DNA from: Antedon bifida
Taxonomy: Eukaryota; Echinodermata; Crinoidea; Comatulida; Antedonidae
Length of the DNA: 64,000 nt
Assembly: GCA_963402885.1 (NCBI GenBank)
Contig: OY727096.1
Location: 8,813,501-8,877,500 of the forward strand
Reading direction: 5' to 3'
Part shown: positions 47,380 to 58,200 of the stretch, piece after piece
Layout of the letters: every line of letters begins with the position of its first letter
Position numbering within the stretch: the stretch's first letter is position 1
Notes under the pieces: generated by a model
Databases searched by the model: none
The model's input: the letters and a program-made list of their open reading frames with translations, nothing else
Told to the model about the DNA's origin: nothing
Program-made: the position numbers and the translations under genes

Positions 47380-48463
47380 ACTTGAATTATTTAATATTAT
47401 AAATAAACCAAAATAAATTTCCACTATTTAATATACTCATTTTTGTAAAAAAAAATTATAAAATATGCACATTTTTAACAAAATTAGCATCATAATTACA
47501 GATTTTTAATACAAGTTTGGTAGCAATGGATAGAATATTTTATAGGCTTTCATTTGATACCAAATAGTTTTTCCAAACACTTAAATTATTTAATATTATT
47601 TAAATAAACATAACAATTATGCTACCAAATATTCATTTTTTCTATAAAAGTAATCAAAATATGCACATTTTCCATACAATTAGCTTCATAATTAAATATT
47701 TTCAATACAAGTTGGGTAGCAGTGGGTAGCACATTATGTATGCTTTCATTTGATACCATACAGTTTGTCCATTGGCATTTTAAAGAATAATTTAACCAGA
47801 AAATGTGTTTTTTGGTCATTTTGGGGTCAAAGGTCATTAGAAGCATTTCCGGTCATTTTTCGCTAAAAGTTGTGTTAGACTGAATATAAATATCTATATT
47901 CTGAACAATTTGACACCAAAAGAACATTTGAATTATTTAATATTATAAATAAACCAAAATAAATTTACACTATACTCATTTTTGTAAAAAAATTATAAAA
48001 TATGCACATTTTTAACAAAATTAGCCTCATAAATACAGATTTTTAATACGAGTTGGGTAGAAATGGATAGAATATTTTATGGGCTTTCATTTGATACCAA
48101 ATAGTTTTTCCAAACACTTAAATTATTTAATATTATATAAATAAACATAACAATTACGCTAACAAATATTCATTTTTTCTATAAAATTAATCAAAATATG
48201 CATATTTTCCACACAATTAGCTTCATAATTAAATATTGTCAATACAAGTTGGGTAGCAGTGGGTAGCACATTATGTATGCTTTCATTTGATACCATACAG
48301 TTTGTCCATTTGCATTGTAAAGAATAATTTAACACGAAAATGTGTTTTTTGGTCATTTTTGGGTCAAAGGTCAGTAAAAGCATGTCATTTTTTCGCTAAA
48401 AGTTGTGTTAGACCGAATATAAATATGTATATTCAGAACAATTTGTCACCAAAACCAAATCTG
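47380..48463. repeat. Tandem duplication, period about 540 bp (2 copies)
   Basis: Copy 1 about 47380-47926 and copy 2 about 47927-48463. Shared blocks include TATGCTTTCATTTGATACCA, GTGTTTTTTGGTCATTTT and GGGTCAAAGGTCA. The unit itself contains a diverged internal repeat (AATATGCACATTTTT, GCTTTCATTTGATACCA occur twice per unit), so there is a nested older duplication. Noncoding. Confidence 0.88.
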
Positions 48464-48659
48464 TACGACAAGTGGTTGTCGGGATATAAGAACCACACAT
48501 TTTTAACCTTTGACCCCGGTTTTGGGAATGTTCGCCCCGGATAGCAAATTTGGCACATATCCCATGTTGTTCATTGGGGTCAAATTATCCTGTAACAGTT
48601 GAGATATTCTCTCCTAAATTAAATGCATACAAATCTGACCCAGGTCCTAGACTAATTGT

Positions 48660-49266
48660 ATTTCACAAACCTTCAACTGTTAAGGTAAAATTGCAGCTTC
48701 CTCTATTGTTATAAGCATCTGTAACATTGAATTCAAAAAGGTATTTTCCAATCGCAAGAAAAACGGGAAATACATCTACTGGATTCGGGGAGATTTCCAA
48801 TGGTTCTTCTGAGTTGTCCGTTGCATGAATGTCGGCTGAATAGTCAACGGCCGTGGGTATACCAAAATCAGTGACTACAGTCAAATTGTCAGCCGGGCAG
48901 GTCAAAACGGGCTTTTCGGTATCTAAGAAACAGACAAATTGCTCGATTTAAATATACGTACATCCTCACAAATAAATATATTATTATTAAATAACAAAAT
49001 ATTGCGCGCTCCACACGTGCGCTTTTTAATCAGTGTCATATTAGTTAATGCATTGCATAATGCGTTCAGTAACTTAAATAATTTCGTTATTACTTACAAA
49101 AACGTTTAAATAAATTGATTGCTTTGACATTAAATTTGATAGTTAAGCCTTGTGAACTGTATACGCATTATTATAACAAAGGATTAACTCTACACTCTAC
49201 ATTGGAATAGTGGGCACAGAGATGGCCGGTAGTATACAACGAGACTTTCTAGATTTCCAGAACGGA
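48660..49266. repeat. Segmental duplication copy (partner 54779-55398) carrying HYR exon 5
   Basis: About 610 bp, nearly identical to 54779-55398 over exon and intron. Shared intron blocks include ATTGCGCGCTCCA, GATTGCTTTGACAT and TGGAATAGTGGGCACAGAGA. Ends at CCAGAACGGAA in both copies. Differences are scattered substitutions and one rewritten stretch after TTAGTTAATGCATTG. Confidence 0.92.
48671..48922 (-). CDS. HYR domain exon 5 (recent duplicate of exon 2)
   Basis: 84 codons. Same as exon 2 apart from one deleted codon (PTAVDY versus PTATVDY) and one K/R change (NNRGSC versus NNKGSC). Flanking intron sequence is duplicated too. Last exon I can support. Confidence 0.88.
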
Positions 49267-52200
49267 ACATAATGTTAACAAATTTTAATTTCAAACACGA
49301 ATACACATCCAACATCGTACGCGTATTATAATACAGTACATTATAAGTACGGTATTATTCGTTTGGTAGGCTTATGCGTTTTCAATGACTTTTTATTTTA
49401 GCCTTGGAGAGTATTACCTTTTTATTATATTGTATTATTAAACTTTATATATTAATTAGGCCTATTATAAATTGTACCGCATTATATGAAATATTGTATC
49501 TATTTCAGGGTCGAGTATTGGTTACAATTGTTTACAAAGTCTAAAGCACTTATTTTTTACGGAATACAAGGTACTATGTGAATGTAATTATATTTGTGCT
49601 AATTCATTACATTCAATATTTACATTGATTAACTACGTATGGTACAAAACATAAGTTCATAGCATTGTCGTATCATCATTGTTTATGGTTCAATTTGATA
49701 TTGCTAATTACTTTAAGAAATATTAATCAAAAAGAAATACCCAAAAATGTTACGTGTAGGAATGTACAATTTATATTAAAGAAACACGAGTTCTTGTTAA
49801 GACTTATAGCCTATTATGACCATATGTGTTAGCAATATTCGTATTACAAAGTACATTATATTCAGAGCGTATTTGCAATTATAGAGACTTATAATGTTCA
49901 ACCAATATAATTTGAAAATTGACTTTAATAATGTTACGATAAATAAATTCACTCATTTTTGTATGTACACTAAAATACGTCCACCCTCAAATATTATCTT
50001 TTAACGTAATTATAGTTTATAATTTAAAGAATTAAATGAATAATAAGGAAACAAACACAATGCATAATTAAAAGTGACCATTCTGACCTTCGACATTGAT
50101 TTCAAAGGAACAATTTCCATTTTTTTCAAACTCATCAGTATAGTTGAACTTGAATTCATGTTTTCCAATGCCGAGTTCCACAGGAAATGCTTCAGAAGGA
50201 ATCGGTAAGATGTCCATTCCGTCTATTGTCAGTACGCTTCCATTTACAAATACTGAGTCGGAGTAGTCAACAGATGGAGATGGGTATCCAACGTCAGTAT
50301 GTACGGTATTGTCAGATGGACAAATCAATACCGGCGTGTGAAGATGACTTGCTGTAGTGAGATAACAGTGTGTTTGTATTATACCATGGAGGTAATAAAT
50401 AAATCTGATTAATTTTTGTTCATGACATAAAGTATGGAATAATAATTAATTTATACACAAACTGGCTTCTTCTGATATCTAGGACATAGGATAAGTCGTT
50501 AATTAACGTTGTCTACACACTTACTGAATAAAAGCTACTTTAAGTAGAAAAAAAATGTTTTGCACCGAACCCCAAAGGAGCAATATTGCCATACTATTTG
50601 AAATCGCAGCTACAGTAAGACATAGTTTATGTTTATGTTTATTTTGATACACAGAGACTTAAAAATAAGCATACAACATCATTTTCTGGCATATAAAAAT
50701 TTTATTGGAAAAATGAACATTCTAAACGTGTAACCTGCATGTGATTGAAGATATGTATAATTAAAGTTAGACGCAGACTTTATTTTTCTAATATCACATG
50801 GATGCTCAGGAAAAAGCCCGTCTTATAGTTCATGTGATATTACATGTGGGTGGGCGGGAAAAAGGGGAAGATTAAAAATATCTTACTGAATAATTGTTGG
50901 AGACGTGAGAGCAGCGTGGTCCAAGAGGATTGTACCACGCCCTCTCAGTTCTCAAAATAGAATCGTGTTAAACCTTGTTTTCATACAATTCTTGCTTTTT
51001 GATACATAGAGACTTAAGAATAAGCATACAACATCATTTTCTGGCATATAAAAATTTTATTGGAAAAATGAACATTCTAAACGTGTAACCTGCATGTGAT
51101 TGTGGATGTATAATTAAAGTTAGACGCAGACTTTATTTTTCTAATATCACATGGATGCTCAGGAAAAAGCCCATGGCAGGTGTGAAACACCGCCGAGAGC
51201 AGCCCATGTAAATGCAGGGTGGACGCAAGAATGTTCACTCTTCCAAAAAGAGAAACACGAACAGATGTATTTGAACCAAAACAGTAGGCTCCGCTCGGCG
51301 AACTGGTATGATGCAGGATAGAATGCACTGCCAGGGCAGATGCCGTACCATTTTCTTATTAAGAAATTGTTATAATACAGTAATGCAGAAAACACTGCCT
51401 GAGCGGATGCCTTAATACTGAACAGAAGGCACTGCTTGAGCAGATGCCTGTAACCTTAATACTAAACAGAAAACTGCCTGAGCAGATGCCTGTAACCTTA
51501 ATACTAAACAGAAAATACTGCCTGAGCAGATGCCTGTAACCTTAATACTGAACAGAAGGCACTACCTGAGCAGATGCCTGTAACCTTAATACTAAACAGA
51601 AGGCACTGCCTGAGCAGATGCCTGTAACATTAATACTGAACAGAAGGCACTGCCTGAGCAGGTGCCTGTAACCTTAATACTAAACAGAAAGGCACTGCCT
51701 GAGCAGATGCCTGGAACCATAATACTAAACAGAAAGGCACTGCATGAGCAGATGCCTGGAACCATAATACTGAACAGAAGGCACTGCCTGAGCAGATGCC
51801 TGAAAACTTGTGCAATTTGTAATGTTACTTGTTACTTAAAGTTATGCAATGAGGTCGTATATATTGTTTATACGCATCGCTTTTCCATCTACCCGTGGTC
51901 ATGATCTCCTTCTCATTTGCTCCCATGTTATGTAGTAGTGTAGCCCTACCAATTCTGAATGAGTGCGTATTGAAACGTGTGTGATCTAAAGTGGTGTGCG
52001 AAGCAGTTTTTTTAAGAATGCAGCTCAGGTGTTGCCGTTGTAATGGCAAACCTGTTTGGAACACAAAAAACTGTCCAGTAGCTGCTGGTCGACCTGTAAC
52101 GCTTCAGCGCCTCAACGGGGCAGAGTAGACTTCCACGTTTTTCTTTGATGTTAAATTTTTTGGGTTTGCCAATGTGGTGCTTATATGAACGTAAGCATAT

Positions 52201-55200
52201 AGTAATGCATGTGTCATTGATTTCAATATCCTTGTCTAATAAGACATGTTGTGGGTTTGTGGATAACACAACCTCGCTTGCTCTCATGCAGCCGTAGTAG
52301 CAAATGAGAAACAGTGCTTTGTACATGAGCATGTCATACCTATTTCTTGTAGCGAGGTGGAGGTGCGCTAGTAGCTGCTGCATTACATTGGTGGTAATAG
52401 GTAGCAATGGTTTACGAGTCTATGAATTGGAATTGGTGTACTGCTTGCTAACACCTCTGAGAATAATTGCAATGTTAGGGGCATTTGTTGGGTCAGGCAT
52501 GTTGTAGATTTTATGTGTAAATGCTATAGAACTTAAATATGTTCTGATTGTACTTGGCGACATGCCCAACTCAGACAGATGGCAAATGAACAGGGATACA
52601 TTTTCCAAGGAGACAGGTAGATTGGGGGATAATGTATGCTTCTTCAAAAAATTGGAAAACTGCTGCCAGCATCTACGGTACGTTGTTTGTGTACCTTTTG
52701 TGACTGATGCATGTATCAACTTCCACTTAACTTGTTGAAGTTTTCTGGTTTTAGGTGATGTGGAATCTTTAATGGCGTCTCGTGCATCTGGAATTTTGTT
52801 AGCAAGTCTTTGTTTACCTGCCAACGAAAATCGCGTCACTTAGAATGTTCTTATGACCAGGAATGTGACGTGCAGTCAGATGTGTATGTTGTTTGTAAGA
52901 AGAATTAACATAAGTGGTCTGATTATGTGCATGCCATTAGCATTGCTGCTGGTCTTACTGTTTAAGTGATAGACATTAGCCATGTTGTCGGTGTGAAATA
53001 CCACATGGGTGTTGGTCAATTTTTTAGCAAATAATGACACCATTAGGTAAACTGGATATAGTTCCAACACCATAATGTCATATTTTTGTTATGGTGATGA
53101 TTTAAAATCTCTCAGTGGGGGTGTGATATAAGGCCCTGCAATACGTCCTAATGCTAACTCGGTGTGTATTTTGTTTTTTATGATTTCTGGACTTTCTACC
53201 GCTGTAACAGAATTCTTAGCAGTAAAACCTATCTCGGGCCCTTCATAATTGAGCAGAAACCCATGTTTAAACCCTGTGATCAAATATTCTCTGCCTGCAT
53301 ACCCTTTTAAAAGGCAGGGGAGTTTATTTGTCTTTATTGGTGTTGGGAGTTGATTGTCTGTGTTGTGTGTATGTTTGTTTTGGCATGCTTGATGCAATAG
53401 TGTACTTTGCTGTAGTCATTTGTTGTTGTTGTTGGATCCCTTTCCTACATCTAAAATAGGGGTGTGGTCGATCATCGTAGCAATTCCAACATTTGTGTGA
53501 GAATTTGCATTGCATGGGTTGCATGCATCTCTGTGATTGGGTGTGGTAGTGCTTACAGTATCCAGTTGGTATGTTAGGGTCACTGGGGCCTTGGAACCGA
53601 AATCTATTGTTGGTATTGTTTGTGCCCTTGAAAATGCTACGACGAAAATTCCCTTGGTGTTGTGTTGTTATTGTGTGTATTATTTGTGTGACCGTAGCCC
53701 AGGAGCACAGCGTATGTTCCCTAGCTCGTCTAAACCCTTCATCATAAGACCTCCATGTGCCTTGGTTATTTTGCATCAATGTTTTGATGTGTTTCCCGTA
53801 TGTGAACAGATCTTGCATGTCACCTGGGTGAAAGGTTAGATGTATGGTTGAAAAGTCGAAAAAAGCCAGAGTCCATTCATGTTCTGATAATTGGCGTTTC
53901 CGTGTTTTTGGAACAAGTTGGAAAGACCCATTATACTGCAAGGTGTATGTGTCATTTGTATCAGGGTTTGTTAGCTCCCAGAAGCCATGCTGTGTAGCAT
54001 ACCCGATACAAAGCTGTGGCCTAATATGACAGCAGTTAACATTGTTGAAAAATATTGCTATTTCCTTTATGGTTGAAGTCAAATCGATATGAGTAAAAAT
54101 ACTGGTTTATAAGAAGTGGTGGTTAAGGAAAATATTGTCAGATGGTAACTGAAAAGTGATGAAAACGAAGATTAAAAATATCTTACAGAATAATTGTTGG
54201 AGACGTGAGAGCAGCGTGGTCCAAGAGGATTGTACCACGCTTATGTTTATATTAAACAAATTTACCAAAAAAGATGAAGCCACTACTTTTTTTCAATTCA
54301 ATATGAAATAATATACAATTAATAAGTCACTCCTGGCTTTCCAGGTATTTAAGATAATAACCACAAAGTACCACTTGGTACGCAAGTAGTAGTTTTCAAT
54401 TTTTTTGTAGGAGATAAGAATAGAAATGAACTTACGTTCAACGTTTATTGTAAACGTACAACTGTTTGAATTGTTGGATGAGTCTGTAACTGTAAACGTA
54501 TACACATGTACTCCTACTCCAATATTAGATGGGAATATTGAATTAGGAACTGGTGATACAACAAAGTCGTTTGAGTTGTCATTTGCAGTTATATCAGTGG
54601 AGTAGTCAACTGATATGGAGACTGTGGTCGTTTCTATAGTAACATTTGCAGGACATTCCACTAAAGGGGATTCCGTATCTGTCAAACAATTACAACATTA
54701 TGGACATTTCAAAGTGCGCATTAGTTTGTATCAATCTGTAATTTTTAAACGGAAGTGGCTGTCGCAATAATGTATTTTATTTCACAAACCTTCAACTGTT
54801 AAGGTAAAATTGCAGCTTCCTTTATTGTTATAAGCATCTGTAACATTGAATTCAAAAAGGTATTTTCCAATCGCAAGAAAAACGGGAAATACATCTACTG
54901 GATTCGGGGAGATTTCCAATGGTTCTTCTGAGTTGTCCGTTGCATGAATGTCGGCTGAATAGTCAACGGTGGCCGTGGGTATACCAAAATCAGTGACTAC
55001 AGTCAAATTGTCAGCCGGGCAGGTCAAAACGGGCTTTTCGGTATCTAAGAAACAGACAAATTGCTCGATTTAAATATACGTACATCCTCACAAATAAATA
55101 TATTATTATTAAATAACAAAATATTGCGCGCTCCATACGTGCGCTTTTTAATCAGTGTCATATTAGTTAATGCATTGTTTTTTTTCATGATGTCATGTTC

Positions 55201-58200
55201 AGTAACTTAAATAATTTTATTATTACTTACAAAAACCTTTAAATAAATTGATTGCTTTGACATCAAATTTGAATGTTAAGCCTTGTGAACTGTATACGCA
55301 TTATTATAACAAAGGATTAACTCCACACTCTACATTGGAATAGTGGGCACAGAGATGGCCGGTAGTGTACAACGAGACTTTCTAGAATTCCAGAACGGAA
55401 TGCCGTTTATTTATTTTTTATATTGCTCTTAGCACAGGGGAAAATGGCCATACAAACTAGCAAAATTAGAAAAGAGTGAAAGCCAAAACTTAATGTAATG
55501 GATAAGATAGCTATGAAAAGTTGAACTCTTAATATTCAGCTTGTCAAACATTTTACAATTGGGGTTTCCAATGCACGCATGCGCAGGTCACATTCTAATA
55601 AACACGACATTCATTTTGATATAATATACACTAACCTTTGACAATTATTGTAAACGTACAAGACGTTATATAATTGTAGTAATGATCGTAAACATCAAAA
55701 TGAAAATGATGTTTTCCAATATCTAGATCACCAGGAAATATGTTGACAGGGTTCGGTACAATTCTAACAAAGTCAACAAAGGCCTTCGCTACCGTCACTG
55801 AATAATTTACATTCACAGACGCCGTGCCTAAATCAGTGTCTATGGTCTCATTAGACGGACACATCATATTTGGTTTGTCAGTATCTGGAGAAAATTATTG
55901 ATAATATCATAGTTAGCAAAACTGATATAAAATATTGTTTTATCAATGTGATGTGAATCTACTAAATGCAATATTATTATCACTTACAATTTTCAAATAT
56001 AGCTACAAACATCGGTTTTGCACACTGAAAATCATGCCAAGTACCTTTCGTAGGTTTATACAGTATAGCACAATCTTCATTTCCGTCGTTGTTTGGTTCA
56101 ACAGGATCCCAATCTAAAAAAACCGAATTAGAACAGGGCCAAATGTTTTCTATCGGTATTATGAACATCTAAGGAATTACAATAAGTGTAGACATGAATT
56201 GTTGAGGTTCCGATTATAAAAATATACAATATATTTATTATTATATTTGTTGGTAGTTTCTCAGGTCTTTTTTATGATTCAAATGTAAGTTTTACTAATA
56301 TTCTCATGTAGATACATTAATACAACAAACTAATGTAAGGGGTTGGTTCTGGTGATGGTTAGCGCCTCTTGGGTTATAGTGTTGGTATGATTTGTTTTCT
56401 TTATCCGCGGTTAAAAGTACGTTCATCAATCGCCGAAATTACGTAAATTTAATATTGATACAAAAATTATAGAATTGTATTATAACTCGATGATATCCAG
56501 TGTGATTTTGATTTATAGTCTTGGGCGGTAGCCTTACAGATAATTACATGGGTCTCTTAGTGAGAATCCGTCAAAAATCTAATAAATATAGCAAAGTTAA
56601 ACGTGTGCGACATCAAGTCTAAATATGTATAGTTGCGATTAAATGGTAGAGCGTCTACTCGCATAACCGTCTCATCCCTTATTATTGGAATACGAATTTC
56701 TCCAATCATTAGTCCGTATTAGATCCCTTTACATACGAACAGGTAGATATAAAAAGTTATTTATTCCGAAATATATAACATCAAAACATATATAAGATTT
56801 AGTAAAATGATAAACTGTCTCATAGTAGGCCTCATGACAATTTTTATTATAGGATTTTTTTTTGCCTGTATGCTTTTGAATATTTTAATGTTTTTTCATT
56901 ATCGTGTTTTTTGATGTTTTTTATGATTTTTCTTTATAATTAATCTTAAGAGCTTTGTCTGTGTACGAACAACACGTTTTAAATATTTTTTATATATTTG
57001 ACAACAAATTTGTGCAAGCAGCGCATTCATTCATTCATTCATTCAAAACCAACCTGTGGGCGCCGTTTCTATTCGACAGAGAAAATTGTATAATAGTTTA
57101 CTTACGGACAGTGTTATAAAAATGTGTTATAAAACGTTCAAAAACATTCCACTCTCGAACATTCATTAGCATTAACACATTTAGTATCGTTATCAATCCA
57201 GTCGTATATTCTATCATTTACTGGGTAATCAATCTACTGTTCACAAATATCTTCCTATTTACAAAATGTGGAAGTATCAAATAAGCATTTAGGCCTACTT
57301 GTATAGGTTGCATTCCTCCCTGACACCCACTGAAATTGGTTTTCTATGTCTATATCATTGTAGCCAATCCAAGCTCTATCTGATGTGGAATCTTCTATAA
57401 ATCGGTTAAGTATCCACGAGTTTTCTTCTTCACTTGAAATTTCAACCAAATCACCAACATTCTGGCGGCATATATCTCTTGCAGAATTCCAGCTACCTTT
57501 GGTCTTGGTGACCCAGTAGCATTTCGAAGATACAGCATTGTAATGCCATCCAGTTGGACACCCTGAAAAGAAATGCACCGTCGCCTCGAAATGTTCTAGG
57601 TTATGCCTACATTTTGTGACCCGAACCCAGCATCACACACAAATGTTGTGTTTATTTGGACTAAGTATACTAACATTTTCCGTAGTACCTTAAGGTATAA
57701 CATTAAATTAGTGGAATATTATTTAAGTTTACATTAATTTAAAACGATACAATACGAGTATATTTAAAGTGAAATAATCAGGACAAAAATTGTTTAATAA
57801 CATGCCACCGGCATGCATGGACGGTCGGCTTTATGTGTAAAGGTAGGAGACAGAGGCTTAGTATTAAAGATGTATTGTCCCCCAAAACATGAAAAATGAA
57901 GATTAATTAAATCAGACTTTGAATATGTAATTTTGTAGTTTAAATCAAGTTAATCAATTCTGTAGAAACAAAAAGAAAAAAAATTATGTTTTAACTTATA
58001 AAATAACAAAATAAATGGTTTAATTCCACCAAAACCCATTGGCTGGCAGCCAATTTGACCATTTTTTGCTTTAAATTACATTTTTTTCAGGTAAATACAT
58101 TTTTTTTTCCAATTTTTAGTGAAAGTGGATAACTATTGTGTTACATTAAAATGGCATATTCAACAAAAATGTTAAGAATTATTTTTTCAGGGGGACAATA

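Larger units (their letters stand above)
50646..54240 (-). mobile_element. Ngaro-like tyrosine-recombinase retrotransposon (DIRS order), internally deleted
   Basis: Read on the minus strand, the order is A1 (54240-54167), Gag-like ORF, RT N-terminus, RNase H, tyrosine recombinase, a 44-bp minisatellite, B1 (51172-51001), A2 (50940-50867), B2 (50819-50646). A1/A2 are 74 bp with one mismatch, and B1/B2 are about 173 bp and nearly identical. A1-ORFs-B1-A2-B2 is the split direct repeat layout of Ngaro/PAT-type YR retroelements, which copy through a circular DNA intermediate integrated by the recombinase. About 3.6 kb is left because the RT core is missing. A stop and a frameshift also break the recombinase. 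The element sits in an intron of the lectin-HYR gene in the same orientation. Confidence 0.9.

Noticed and set aside
52012..52507. Plus-strand open frames opposite the recombinase
   Set aside because: Shadows of the minus-strand tyrosine recombinase reading frames.
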